From contig NZ_CP177239.1 of the NCBI RefSeq assembly GCF_046773475.1, positions 2,976,001 through 3,040,000 on the forward strand: a stretch of DNA of 64,000 bases. The letters are read 5' to 3'. Under the pieces are notes generated by a model. It searched no databases, was not told the origin of the DNA, and saw only the letters and a list, made by a program, of their open reading frames with translations. Below are positions 33,926 through 42,811 of the stretch, in pieces; position 1 is the stretch's first letter, and the number at the start of each line of letters is the position of its first letter. A program made the position numbers and the translations under genes. The DNA comes from Nitratireductor aquimarinus (GTDB taxonomy: Bacteria; Pseudomonadota; Alphaproteobacteria; Rhizobiales; Rhizobiaceae).

Positions 33926-33993
33926 CCGTGTTTTCGAATTCGCACGCGGTCATGGTCAGGCTGCCGAAGCAGGCCGTCCGCGTTTCATGCGCT

Positions 33994-34062
33994 TCAGCGG
34001 GAAGTCTGCTCCCCGTGAAGGCAATCCATCGAGACCACGTTTGAACGGAAATCACTCGACAT
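33994..34062 (-). CDS. Candidate 22-residue peptide / leader in a ~200-nt small-RNA unit
   Basis: The reading frame MSSDFRSNVVSMDCLHGEQ (22 codons, TGA) starts seven bases after AAAGGGGGTGATCC, which matches 12 of the 14 bases complementary to a standard 16S rRNA 3' end, an exceptionally strong ribosome site. Downstream are a second short ATG frame (MKRGRPASAA), a small GC hairpin, and an intrinsic terminator at 33893-33925. The acs terminator closes off upstream transcription. No function is recognised. It could be a small protein, a leader peptide, or an sRNA that mimics a ribosome-binding site. Confidence 0.45.
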   Translation of the reverse strand: MSSDFRSNVVSMDCLHGEQTSR

Positions 34063-34132
34063 TGGATCACCCCCTTTCGGTTCGTTGACGATACACACAA
34101 TGTGGAGATGGATGCCGCCTCGTGCAAGGGGC

Positions 34133-34170
34133 AAAGAAAACGCCGCGCATTCGGGTGAATGCGCGGCGTT
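34133..34170 (-). terminator. Rho-independent terminator of acs
   Basis: On the minus strand a perfect 14-bp stem AACGCCGCGCATTC / GAATGCGCGGCGTT with a 4-base loop, followed by TTCTTT. It lies about 60 bp beyond the acs stop. Confidence 0.9.
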
Positions 34171-34226
34171 CTGCCCAAAGTCCGTTTGTATGCGCCCGGG
34201 AGCCGCTTCCGGCTCCGGGCAGGGCG

Positions 34227-36182
34227 TCAGCCCTTCTTGTTCTGACGGTTGTCGATCAGATCGTCGACCACGGCCGGATCGGCGAGCGTCGAGGTGTCGC
34301 CCAGCGCGCCGTAATCGTCCTCGGCGATCTTGCGCAGGATGCGGCGCATGATCTTGCCCGAGCGGGTCTTCGGCAGGCCCGGCGAGAACTGGATCTTGTC
34401 CGGCGAGGCGATCGGGCCGATCTCGCTGCGTACATGCGCAACCAGCTCTTTCTTGAGCTCCTCGGAACCCTCTTCGCCGGCCATCAGCGTGATGTAGCAG
34501 TAGATGCCCTGACCCTTCACATCGTGCGGGTAACCGACGACGGCGGCTTCCGACACCTTGTCGTGGCTGACCAGCGCGGATTCGACCTCGGCCGTGCCCA
34601 TGCGGTGGCCGGACACGTTGATCACGTCATCGACGCGGCCGGTGATCCAGTAAAAGCCGTCCTCGTCGCGGCGGCAGCCGTCACCCGTGAAATACTTGCC
34701 CTTGTAGGTGGAGAAGTAGGTCTGGATGAAGCGCTCATGATCGCCATAGACCGAGCGCATCTGGCCGGGCCAGGAATCCGTGATGCACAGATTGCCGCTG
34801 GTCGCGCCTTCGAGCACCTTGCCCTCGCCATCGACGAGCTGCGGCTGCACGCCGAAGAAGGGGCGGGTGGCCGAGCCGGGCTTGAGATCCGTTGCGCCGG
34901 GCAGCGGCGTGATGAGAATGCCGCCGGTCTCCGTCTGCCACCAGGTATCGACGATGGGCGACTTCTTCTCGCCGACCACGTTGTAATACCACTCCCATGC
35001 TTCCGGATTGATCGGCTCGCCGACCGAACCGAGAATGCGCAGGGAGCTGCGCGAGGTGCGGGTGACAAAGTCGTCGCCGGCGCCCATCAGCGCGCGGATC
35101 GCGGTGGGGGCGGTGTAGAAGATGTTGACGTTGTGCTTGTCGACCACCTGCCAGAAGCGGGATGCGTCCGGATAGTTCGGCACGCCCTCGAACATCAGCG
35201 TGACGGCGCCGTTGGCGAGTGGACCGTAGACGATGTAGCTGTGGCCCGTGACCCAGCCCACATCGGCCGTGCACCAGTAGACGTCGCCCTCGTGATAGTC
35301 GAACACATATTCATGCGTCATCGAGGCGTAGACGAGATAGCCGCCCGTGGTGTGCAGAACGCCCTTCGGCTTGCCGGTGGAGCCGGAGGTGTAGAGGATG
35401 AACAGCGGATCTTCGGCGTTCATCTTCTCCGGTTCGCACACGGGCTCCGCCTTCGCGGTTTCCTCGTGGTACCAGAGGTCGCGGCCCTCGAACCAGTTGA
35501 TCTTGCCGGCGGTGCGCTGCACGACCAGCACGTGACGCACCTTCGCTCCGGCTGCTTCGGCAAGCGCGATGGCCTTGTCGGTGTTTTCCTTCAGCGGAAC
35601 CTTGCGGCCGCCGCGCAGGCCCTCATCGGCGGTGATGACGAAATCGGACTTGCAGTCCTCAATGCGGCCGGCGAGCGAATCGGGCGAGAAGCCGCCGAAC
35701 ACCACCGAGTGAACCGCGCCGATGCGCGTGCAGGCGAGCATCGCATAGGCCGCTTCCGGGATCATCGGCATGTAGATGGTGACGCGGTCACCCTTCTTGA
35801 CGCCGTTCGACTTCATCACATTGGCGAGCCGGCAGACCCTGTCGTGCAGCTCGCGATAGGTGATCTTCCTGTCGTCGTAGGGGTTGTCGCCTTCCCAGAT
35901 GATGGCGGTCTGGTCGCCGCGCTTTTCCAGATGGCGGTCGATGCAGTTGTAGGAGACGTTGGTGACGCCATCCTCGAACCACTTGATCGACACGTCGCCC
36001 TCGAACGAGGTGTTCTTCACCTTGGTGTAAGGCGTGAACCAGTCGATGCGCTTGCCGTGCTTTTCCCAGAACTTCTCCGGGTCCTTGATGCTGTTCTCAT
36101 ACCATTCGAGATACGTCTCATTGTCGATGAGCGCGTTTTCCTTCCACGCTGGCTGGACGCGGTGAACATGCACTTCGGACAT
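34227..36182 (-). CDS. acs: Acetyl-CoA synthetase (acetate-CoA ligase, AMP-forming)
   Basis: Activates acetate to acetyl-CoA through acetyl-AMP. The 651-residue product shows Acs motifs: A3 FILYTSGSTGKPKGVLH, the acetate-specific TWWQTETGG, YFTGDGCRRDEDGF with the adenylate-binding Asp, and the C-terminal PKTRSGKIMRR with the catalytic, acetylation-sensitive Lys. The start has a very strong GGAGGAGGAA site. The upstream region has AT-rich stretches and the inverted repeat GTTAGCA-N15-TGCTAAC (36339-36367). A strong terminator follows. Confidence 0.97.
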   Translation of the reverse strand: MSEVHVHRVQPAWKENALIDNETYLEWYENSIKDPEKFWEKHGKRIDWFTPYTKVKNTSFEGDVSIKWFEDGVTNVSYNCIDRHLEKRGDQTAIIWEGDNPYDDRKITYRELHDRVCRLANVMKSNGVKKGDRVTIYMPMIPEAAYAMLACTRIGAVHSVVFGGFSPDSLAGRIEDCKSDFVITADEGLRGGRKVPLKENTDKAIALAEAAGAKVRHVLVVQRTAGKINWFEGRDLWYHEETAKAEPVCEPEKMNAEDPLFILYTSGSTGKPKGVLHTTGGYLVYASMTHEYVFDYHEGDVYWCTADVGWVTGHSYIVYGPLANGAVTLMFEGVPNYPDASRFWQVVDKHNVNIFYTAPTAIRALMGAGDDFVTRTSRSSLRILGSVGEPINPEAWEWYYNVVGEKKSPIVDTWWQTETGGILITPLPGATDLKPGSATRPFFGVQPQLVDGEGKVLEGATSGNLCITDSWPGQMRSVYGDHERFIQTYFSTYKGKYFTGDGCRRDEDGFYWITGRVDDVINVSGHRMGTAEVESALVSHDKVSEAAVVGYPHDVKGQGIYCYITLMAGEEGSEELKKELVAHVRSEIGPIASPDKIQFSPGLPKTRSGKIMRRILRKIAEDDYGALGDTSTLADPAVVDDLIDNRQNKKG

Positions 36183-36338
36183 TTTTCCTCCTCCGGGTAG
36201 GCACTTGCTGGGACTGGAATCGCGTCATGCGACGCGGAGGCTCCTGGCTCGCGCGCATTATTACCATTCTGCCTGTTGCTACAACATTAGACATTTGGCG
36301 GCACGGGTGCGGCGGCGAAAGAACGCATGGTCCAGGCC

Positions 36339-36367
36339 GTTAGCACCGATTCCGAAAGGCTGCTAAC
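36339..36367. promoter_or_regulatory. Inverted repeat between acs and usg (possible operator)
   Basis: Arms GTTAGCA (36339-36345) and TGCTAAC (36361-36367) are perfect reverse complements 15 bp apart, in the AT-rich part of the 296-bp gap between the divergent genes acs and usg. No known regulator motif was recognised. Apart from AT-rich putative promoter tracts, the gap holds nothing else. Confidence 0.4.
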
Positions 36368-36478
36368 AATATGTAATAACACGATAAATTTACGTCTGCG
36401 TGAGCGCTTTCAACTGGACGGTCGCCGGTTTTAGCCCGACACTTTTTTGATCCGGAACCTGATTCGGAAAGGCAGCAC

Positions 36479-36751
36479 ATGCAGCAAACGGGCGAAATGG
36501 AGCTGATGCTCCGGGGCTATGGGCTGACGACGGCGGAGTTTCTCTACCACCTGCCGGACCACCCGACGATATTGCAGAGTTTCATCTGGCAACACTACGA
36601 CACCGCGCCGGACTTTCCCGCGCTCTACCGGTTCATCGACTTCTGGAACGAGACCCTCGACGGGCCGCTTCACTCGGTGACCTACACGCACAGGAAGCTG
36701 ATTTCGCCGAGCGAATGGCGCAGCCTGGCGGGAGAGCTGGTTCTGCACTGA
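36479..36751 (+). CDS. usg: Usg family protein
   Basis: The 90-residue protein is conserved across alphaproteobacteria; the name comes from an ORF upstream of a trp gene in Caulobacter. Recognisable segments are LRGYGLTTAEFLYHLPDHP, FIWQHYDTAPDFP and VTYTHRKLISPSEW. The function is unknown. ATG 36479 follows AAAGGCAG; Met7 and Met10 are alternatives. A terminator overlaps its stop codon, so it is monocistronic. It is not beside trp genes here. Confidence 0.85.
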   Translation: MQQTGEMELMLRGYGLTTAEFLYHLPDHPTILQSFIWQHYDTAPDFPALYRFIDFWNETLDGPLHSVTYTHRKLISPSEWRSLAGELVLH

Positions 36752-36802
36752 GGCGTAAGGCCCATGGCTGAGGTGCCGGGCCCGTAGGAACTACGCCTTT
36801 TT
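36751..36802 (+). terminator. Rho-independent terminator of usg
   Basis: Outer stem AGGCGTA / TACGCCT with an inner GGCCC / GGGCC pairing and a five-T run; the left arm uses the last base of the usg stop codon. Confidence 0.75.
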
Positions 36803-36917
36803 GATGATCTTTTCACCCACCTCCCGTGGGGCGTAAATTTGTGATCCGCAAAAACAACGCGGGGGGAAACGCGCAGGGCGCGAACAGTGTCGCGGCCTGC
36901 GCAGATTGGGCAAAGAC

Positions 36918-37301
36918 ATGAAAACACTTGCAAGAATCTGCTGGGTGACGGCGGCTCTTTACGCCGTGCTCGGAATGAGTTTCGGCATCTATATGGCGGC
37001 GTCCGGGGATCACACCCTGTCGCCGGCCCATGGGCACCTCAACCTGGTGGGCTGGGCGAGCATCGCGCTTTACGGAACGTTCTACACGCTCGTGCCGACG
37101 GCGGCCGAAAGCCGGCTGGCCGGGGTGCAGGTGATCCTCGCTGAAGTGGGCGTGATCATCATGGTGCCGGGCATTGCGATGGCGATCATGAATGCCGGCG
37201 AAGGCCTCGCCAAGGCAGGCGCGACCCTCGTTCTGCTTTCCGCGCTTCTGTTCCTGATAATCGTGGCGCGCTCGACGGGCCGTGCGACCTCCGGCGGGTG
37301 A
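36918..37301 (+). CDS. Small membrane protein resembling part of haem-copper oxidase subunit I
   Basis: The 127-residue protein has four hydrophobic helices. It begins MKTLARICWVTAALYAVLGMSFG and carries SPAHGHLNLVGWASIALYGTFY, a pattern like the His-containing helix of cbb3/NO-reductase-type subunit I. It is far too short to be an oxidase by itself, with few other candidate haem or copper ligands. Similar ~130-residue proteins occur in Rhizobiales. Function unknown. ATG 36918 is preferred over TTG 36906; both have weak ribosome sites. The 115-bp leader is GC-rich without a clear promoter. Confidence 0.7.
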   Translation: MKTLARICWVTAALYAVLGMSFGIYMAASGDHTLSPAHGHLNLVGWASIALYGTFYTLVPTAAESRLAGVQVILAEVGVIIMVPGIAMAIMNAGEGLAKAGATLVLLSALLFLIIVARSTGRATSGG

Positions 37302-37320
37302 TGGGCGGAAGACGCAGGTC

Positions 37321-37421
37321 TAGAGCGTTCTCACTTTTCCTGGAATTGCGAGAACGTTCCAGTTCACTGTTCTTGCGCAATTCCGGACGGAAAACCGGTT
37401 CCCACTTTTCCTGGAATTGCT
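37321..37421. repeat. Composite palindromic repeat abutting the yggS stop
   Basis: Same two-module structure as 22541-22640. It starts TAGAGCGTTCTC, with module P arms GTTCTC / GAGAAC, and ends with module Q, GCAATTCCGGACGG to CTGGAATTGC (37377-37420). One base separates module Q from the yggS stop TAA. Confidence 0.85.
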
Positions 37422-38084
37422 TTAGCGTGCGCCGAAGATCGCCGATCCCACGCGCACGCTGGTCGCGCCGAAGGCAACGGCCTTCTCGTAATCGCCGGAC
37501 ATGCCCATGGAGCATTTCTCGACGCCGGCTTCGGCTGCGAGCTTCCTGAGCAGCGCGAAATGCGGGCCGGGGTGCTCGTCAAAGGGCGGAATGCACATGA
37601 GCCCTTCGATGGCGAGGCCGTATTCCTCGCGGCAATGTTTGACGAAGGTGACGGTCTGGCGTGGATCTATGCCGGCCTTCTGTTCTTCAAGCCCCGTATT
37701 GACCTGGACATAAAGACGCGGGGCTTTGCCCTGCTTCTTGATCTCGGCGGCAAGCGCGCGGGCGATCTTTTCGCGATCGACGCTCTCGATCACATCGAAC
37801 AGGGCGACGGCGTCGGCGGCCTTGTTGGACTGGAGCGGGCCGATCAGGCGAAGCTCGATGTCGGGGAAGGCTTCCTTCAGCGCGGGCCATTTGCCCTGGG
37901 CTTCCTGAACACGGTTTTCGCCGAAAACGCGCTGGCCGGCTTCGATGACCGGACGCACCTGATCGGCCTCGAAAGTCTTGGAAACGGCGACCAGCGTGAC
38001 CGCGCCCGGAGCGCGGTCTGCGGCCTTTTCGGCGGCGGCGATCTTCGCTTTGACGTCCTGCAGATTTTCGACGGCGTGGCTCAT
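37422..38084 (-). CDS. yggS: YggS family pyridoxal-phosphate homeostasis protein
   Basis: PLP-binding alanine-racemase-fold protein that buffers vitamin B6 and affects amino-acid metabolism; not itself a racemase. It is 220 residues. The PLP lysine lies in VTLVAVSKTF; other signatures are FGENRVQEAQGKW, LIGPLQSNKA, VQVNTGLEEQKAG, GLMCIPP and SMGMSGDYEKAVAFGATSVRVGSAIFG. The start at 38084 (MSHAVENLQDV) is the normal family N-terminus. Divergent from leuS across 110 bp. Confidence 0.94.
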   Translation of the reverse strand: MSHAVENLQDVKAKIAAAEKAADRAPGAVTLVAVSKTFEADQVRPVIEAGQRVFGENRVQEAQGKWPALKEAFPDIELRLIGPLQSNKAADAVALFDVIESVDREKIARALAAEIKKQGKAPRLYVQVNTGLEEQKAGIDPRQTVTFVKHCREEYGLAIEGLMCIPPFDEHPGPHFALLRKLAAEAGVEKCSMGMSGDYEKAVAFGATSVRVGSAIFGAR

Positions 38085-38194
38085 CCTGTCGCTGATCCCT
38101 CTTTCAAAAAGGCCTCTTGGAGTTGACGGTTCGCCGAAACCATGGTGAAGGTCCGCCAACATAATTTCCGCTCTTATCTTGTGAAAATCCGGCC

Positions 38195-40825
38195 ATGGCA
38201 ACCGAACGTTATAACCCCCGCGTAGCAGAACCCCGCTGGCAGAAGGCCTGGGACGAGGCCAAGCTGTTCGAGGCCAGCAATGATGACGGGCGTCCGAAAT
38301 ACTACGTGCTCGAGATGTTTCCCTATCCCTCGGGCCGCATTCACATCGGTCATACCCGCAACTACACGATGGGCGACGTGGTTGCGCGCTACAAGCGCGC
38401 CAAGGGCTACAATGTTCTGCACCCGATGGGCTGGGACGCCTTCGGCATGCCGGCGGAAAACGCCGCGATGCAGAACAAGGTGCACCCCAAGGAGTGGACC
38501 TATCAGAACATTGCGGTGATGCGCGATCAGCTCAAGACCTTCGGCCTGTCGCTGGACTGGAGCCGTGAGTTCGCCACCTGCGACGTGGACTACTACCACC
38601 GCCAGCAGATGCTGTTCGTCGACTTCTTCGAAAAGGGCCTGGTGATGCGCAAGACCTCCAAGGTCAACTGGGACCCGGTGGATCAGACCGTGCTCGCCAA
38701 TGAGCAGGTGATCGACGGTCGCGGCTGGCGTTCGGGCGCGGAAGTCGAGCAGCGCGAGCTGGCGCAGTGGTTCTTCAAGATCACCGATTACGCGCAGGAT
38801 CTGGTCGACGCCATCGACGATCTGGACCAGTGGCCGGAGAAGGTGCGCCTGATGCAGCGCAACTGGATCGGCCGTTCCGAGGGCATGCTGGTCCGCTGGG
38901 CGCTGACGGAAGAGAGCGCGCCCGGGGGCATGAACGAGGGCACGAACGAGCTGGAGGTCTACACGACCCGGCCCGACACGCTGTTTGGCGCATCCTTCAT
39001 GGCGATTGCTGCCGATCACCCGCTTGCAAAGACGCTTTCCGCCGACAATGCCGAGCTCGCCGCATTCTGCGAAGAGTGCCGCCGCATGGGCACTTCGGCA
39101 GCGGCGCTGGAAACGGCCGAGAAGAAGGGCTTCGACACGGGCGTGCGCGTGCGTCATCCCTTCGATCCGGAATGGACGCTGCCGGTTTATGTCGCCAATT
39201 TCGTGCTGATGGACTACGGCACGGGCGCGATCTTCGGCTGTCCGTCGGGCGACCAGCGCGATTTGGACTTCGCCAACAAATACGGCCTGCCGGTGACGCC
39301 GGTGGTGATGCCGGAGGGCGCGGATGCCGCGACTTTCCAGATCACCGAGGAAGCCTTCACCGATGATGGCGTGATGATCAACTCGCGCTTCCTCGACGGC
39401 ATGAAGCCGAAGGCGGCGTTTGAGGAAGTGGCCAACCGCCTCTCCTCCGAGACGATCAATGGCCGCCCGGTGGGCGAGCGCAAGGTGAACTTCCGCCTGC
39501 GCGACTGGGGCGTTTCGCGCCAGCGTTACTGGGGCTGCCCGATCCCGATGATCCACTGCGACGATTGCGGTGTGGTGCCGGTGCCGAAGGCCGACATGCC
39601 GGTCAAGCTGCCCGACGACATCGAGTTCGACCGTCCCGGCAACCCGCTTGACCGTCACCCGACCTGGAAGCATGTCAAATGCCCGAAATGCGGCTCGGAC
39701 GCGCGGCGCGAGACGGACACGATGGACACGTTCGTCGATTCGTCCTGGTACTTCGCGCGCTTCACCGCGCCGTGGGAGAATGACCCGACCAACCCGGAAG
39801 CGGCCAATGAATGGCTGCCGGTCGATCAGTATATCGGCGGCATCGAGCATGCGATCCTGCATCTGCTCTATTCGCGCTTCTTCACCCGCGCCATGCGCGA
39901 CACCGGTCATCTGAGCCTGGCGGAGCCCTTCAAGGGGCTGTTCACGCAGGGCATGGTGGTGCACGAGACCTACCGTGCCGCCGATGGCCGCTGGCTGGCT
40001 CCCAACGAGATCGAATTCTCCGGTTCGGGCGATGCGCGTTCGGCTGTCGAGATCTCGACCGGCGAGCCGGCGACGATCGGCGCGCTGGAAAAGATGTCGA
40101 AGTCCAAGAAGAACACGGTGAGCCCCGAGGACATCATCGAGTCCTTCGGCGCGGACACGGCGCGCTGGTTCATGCTGTCGGATTCGCCGCCCGAGCGCGA
40201 CGTGGAATGGACCGACGACGGCGCGACGGGCGCACACCGCTTCGTGCAGCGCGTCTGGCGTCTGGTCTGCGAAACGGCGGAACATGTGCGCGGCGTGACG
40301 CCGAAGGCGGCAACCGACGGACCGGTTCTTGCTGCGTCCAAGGCGGCGCACAAGGCGCTCAAGGCCGTGGGCGAGGACATCGAGAAGCTGGCCTTCAACC
40401 GCGCCATCGCGCGTGTCCACCAGCTCGTCAACGATCTGCAGGAGCCGCTTTCCGCACTTGACGCCGGCGCCGACGAGGCCGCGAAGGCCGCAGCGCGCGA
40501 GGCTGTCGACATCCTGATCCATCTGGTTGCCCCCTTCATGCCGCACCTGGCCGAAGAGTGCTGGGCGCAGATTGGCGGCGAAGGCATGGTTGCCGCGAGC
40601 GCCTGGCCGGAATTCGATCCGGCGCTGGTCGTGGACAATGAAATCGTTCTGCCCGTGCAGATCAACGGCAAGAAGCGCGGTGATTTGACAATTGCGCGCG
40701 ACGCAGATCAATCTGCGGTCGAAGATGCGGCGCTCAAACTCGATTTCGTCAAGAAGGCGCTGAACGGTTCGCAGCCGCGCAAGGTGATTGTCGTTCCGCA
40801 GCGCATCGTCAACATCGTTGCCTGA
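38195..40825 (+). CDS. leuS: Leucyl-tRNA synthetase
   Basis: Charges tRNA-Leu. The 876-residue class I synthetase has HIGH at residues 50-53 (PYPSGRIHIGHTRN), a CP1 editing domain (about 220-420, with TTRPDTLFGASFMAIAADHP), a zinc-like module CPKCGSDARRETDTMDTF and KMSKSKKN near residue 633, followed by the anticodon-binding domain. The C-terminus is complete. Followed 46 bp later by lptE, the usual arrangement in alphaproteobacteria. The ribosome site before ATG 38195 is weak. Confidence 0.97.
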   Translation: MATERYNPRVAEPRWQKAWDEAKLFEASNDDGRPKYYVLEMFPYPSGRIHIGHTRNYTMGDVVARYKRAKGYNVLHPMGWDAFGMPAENAAMQNKVHPKEWTYQNIAVMRDQLKTFGLSLDWSREFATCDVDYYHRQQMLFVDFFEKGLVMRKTSKVNWDPVDQTVLANEQVIDGRGWRSGAEVEQRELAQWFFKITDYAQDLVDAIDDLDQWPEKVRLMQRNWIGRSEGMLVRWALTEESAPGGMNEGTNELEVYTTRPDTLFGASFMAIAADHPLAKTLSADNAELAAFCEECRRMGTSAAALETAEKKGFDTGVRVRHPFDPEWTLPVYVANFVLMDYGTGAIFGCPSGDQRDLDFANKYGLPVTPVVMPEGADAATFQITEEAFTDDGVMINSRFLDGMKPKAAFEEVANRLSSETINGRPVGERKVNFRLRDWGVSRQRYWGCPIPMIHCDDCGVVPVPKADMPVKLPDDIEFDRPGNPLDRHPTWKHVKCPKCGSDARRETDTMDTFVDSSWYFARFTAPWENDPTNPEAANEWLPVDQYIGGIEHAILHLLYSRFFTRAMRDTGHLSLAEPFKGLFTQGMVVHETYRAADGRWLAPNEIEFSGSGDARSAVEISTGEPATIGALEKMSKSKKNTVSPEDIIESFGADTARWFMLSDSPPERDVEWTDDGATGAHRFVQRVWRLVCETAEHVRGVTPKAATDGPVLAASKAAHKALKAVGEDIEKLAFNRAIARVHQLVNDLQEPLSALDAGADEAAKAAAREAVDILIHLVAPFMPHLAEECWAQIGGEGMVAASAWPEFDPALVVDNEIVLPVQINGKKRGDLTIARDADQSAVEDAALKLDFVKKALNGSQPRKVIVVPQRIVNIVA

Positions 40826-40871
40826 TGCTGCGGGGCCTGGATTTATGCTGTTTGGAAAACAGGGGGAAACC

Positions 40872-41417
40872 TTGAACCCGACGTTTCGTGTTTCGCTTCT
40901 GGCCGGCCTGGCTTTGTCTTTAGCCGTGGCGTCTGGCTGCACGGTGCGCCCCCTTATGGCGACGCCGGACGTAACGTCGAGCGGCGTTGCCTCATCGCCG
41001 GCGATGTCGTCCATCGCCATCGCGCCGGTGGACACGCGCTACGGGCAGCAGGTCCGCAACCATCTGATTTTCCTGCTTAACGGCGGAGCCGGGCAGCCGG
41101 CCAGTGCGCGCTACGCGCTTGATCTCAAGATCACGCGTTCGAGCTCTGCAGCGGCCCGCGTTCAGGTGCGCACCGACAACGAGCCCACCGCCAGCCTTCT
41201 CACCATGACCGCCGTCTACAAGCTGACCGATGGCGAGACCGGAAAGGTTGTCGCGACCGGAAAGCGTGAGATTTCTTCCGCCTATGACGTGCCGCGTCAG
41301 GAGTTTGCGGCACTGCGCGCTGCGCGCAATGCCGAGGACCGTGCGGCCCGCGAGCTGGCCGAGCAGCTGCGTCTGGCGCTCGGACAGGACCTGGCGCGCG
41401 CCGGGGCCGGATCGTAA
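40872..41417 (+). CDS. lptE: LPS-assembly lipoprotein LptE
   Basis: Outer-membrane lipoprotein plug of the LptD translocon, about 181 residues. The signal NPTFRVSLLAGLALSLAVASGC ends in a lipobox (VASGC), giving a lipidated Cys and TVRPL, typical of alphaproteobacterial LptE. The TTG at 40872 lies five bases after AGGGGG and is preferred; the ATG at 40845 would lengthen the n-region by nine residues but has a weak ribosome site. Position directly after leuS supports the call; the related holA gene often follows but is not here. Confidence 0.85.
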   Translation: MNPTFRVSLLAGLALSLAVASGCTVRPLMATPDVTSSGVASSPAMSSIAIAPVDTRYGQQVRNHLIFLLNGGAGQPASARYALDLKITRSSSAAARVQVRTDNEPTASLLTMTAVYKLTDGETGKVVATGKREISSAYDVPRQEFAALRAARNAEDRAARELAEQLRLALGQDLARAGAGS

Positions 41418-41631
41418 ACGCGACCCGGCGGCATGTTCGCGGTATCGTTGCAACCACGGAGCCCATTCTTGCGTTCGTGTCATTGCGTCGTCACAGTATT
41501 CGGTGAAACAGCCTGCGAGGCGTGATCTCTGAATGTTGCCCAGTTTCCGTGAGAGATCCTCTTCGGGTAAGACGAAGGAGCGGGATGACGGTCATGACAG
41601 GAACCGAGATGCTTCAGGGAGCGCTTCGTCC

Positions 41632-42543
41632 ATGGCTCTGCACACGACGCTGACGTCTGTGGCCGCGGTTCTGGGGAACCGCGTTCTGGGCCGTGATGTT
41701 CACGCGCCCGAAGACCCGCATGTGGTCGATCAGCTGATCGCCGAGCGCACCACCCATCTTTCGCAGAACATGCTGTGGCCGCTGGCGCAGCCATTCCTCT
41801 ACCGCTTCCTGCACTACCGCCAGGCGGTGGTGATGGCTGACGAAGTGGCGGAACTCTCCGGCTGGGAATCCTTCGATTACATCAGCAGGCTCCTGTCGCT
41901 GGAGATTTCGGCGAGCGGGATGGAGAACATCCCCGCAAAGGGCGGTTTCATTCTCGCGCCGAATCACCCGACCGGCATCGCCGACGGCATCGCCGTCTAT
42001 GATCTGATGAAGGGCGTGCGGCCGGATCTCGCGATCTTCGCCAACCGCGATGCGCTGCGGGTCAACACGCGGTTCCGCGATCTCATCATTCCGGTGGAAT
42101 GGCGCGCGGGCGAAAAATCCCACGCCAAGAGCCGTGACACGCTGGAGATGACGGCCAAGGCCTTCACCGGCGGCAAGGCCATCGTTCTGTTCCCGTCCGG
42201 GCGCATTGCCTACTGGAACAGGGACAAGCTCACCGAGCGCCCGTGGCAGCCTTCAGTCGTTGCGCTGGCGCGCCGCTATCAGGTGCCGGTTGTGCCGATG
42301 AACATGACGGCGCGCAATTCGGGCCTGTTCTATCTTCTGTCGCGCTATTCCACCGAACTGCGCGACATGACGCTGTTCCATGAGCTTCTGAACAAGAAGG
42401 GCCGGGCGATCAACATGGTGATCGGCAAGCCGATCATGCCGGATGCGCTGGGTGAGGGGGAGCCGGCGGATATGGCCGCGCGCCTTCAGGAGCACACGGT
42501 GCACCGGCTGCGCGAAGATCCGCACGCGACCTTTGAAGGTTAG
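41632..42543 (+). CDS. 1-acyl-sn-glycerol-3-phosphate acyltransferase-like protein (PlsC domain)
   Basis: The 303-residue acyltransferase has the block I motif as FILAPNHPTGIADGIAVYD (NHX4D with Asn-His and Asp) and block III as KAIVLFPSGRIAYW. It probably esterifies a glycerolipid or related acceptor at the inner membrane; the exact substrate is unclear. ATG 41632 follows AGGGAG by ten bases. The last ~210 bp and the following ~40 bp are duplicated, with an internal 37-bp deletion, at 42902-43113. No gene lies between its stop and fsa (43262); that ~720-bp gap holds repeats and the duplicate. Confidence 0.83.
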   Translation: MALHTTLTSVAAVLGNRVLGRDVHAPEDPHVVDQLIAERTTHLSQNMLWPLAQPFLYRFLHYRQAVVMADEVAELSGWESFDYISRLLSLEISASGMENIPAKGGFILAPNHPTGIADGIAVYDLMKGVRPDLAIFANRDALRVNTRFRDLIIPVEWRAGEKSHAKSRDTLEMTAKAFTGGKAIVLFPSGRIAYWNRDKLTERPWQPSVVALARRYQVPVVPMNMTARNSGLFYLLSRYSTELRDMTLFHELLNKKGRAINMVIGKPIMPDALGEGEPADMAARLQEHTVHRLREDPHATFEG

Positions 42544-42592
42544 TGGCCGAAGGTTGGCGAGACGCATGCCGAGGGGCGTGCTGAACATCGTG

Positions 42593-42652
42593 ACAGCCCC
42601 CTTCTCCCCGTGAACGGGGAGAAGGTCCCGGCAGGGGGATGAGGGGCGTGCG
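42593..42652. repeat. Family C palindromic repeat, reverse-type half element
   Basis: CCTTCTCCCCG-TGAA-CGGGGAGAAGG followed by TCCCGGCAGGGGGATGAGGGGCG, the same arrangement as the right half of 33647-33865. Confidence 0.8.
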
Positions 42653-42726
42653 ACGTTCGAGCGGTTCACCGTTTCACGGAAACGTCGCTCTGCTCAATTT
42701 ATCGTTTTTTCCGCATTTGTGCGGAC

Positions 42727-42746
42727 GTCAGGTGAGATCACCTGAC
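42727..42746. repeat. Short perfect palindrome
   Basis: GTCAGGTGA-GA-TCACCTGAC, two perfect 9-bp arms with a 2-bp centre, in the repeat-rich gap after the acyltransferase gene. Possibly a binding site or a repeat remnant; no adjacent promoter is obvious. Confidence 0.5.
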
Positions 42747-42811
42747 TGCAAAATGCTCCAGAAAACAGTTTTCGGAGAGGAAGGGCGCGCCTGCTGCTGG
42801 CGCTGGCACCG

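Noticed and set aside
38174..41035. A 953-codon open frame on the minus strand
   Set aside because: Antisense shadow of leuS and lptE; no ribosome site and no recognisable protein domain.
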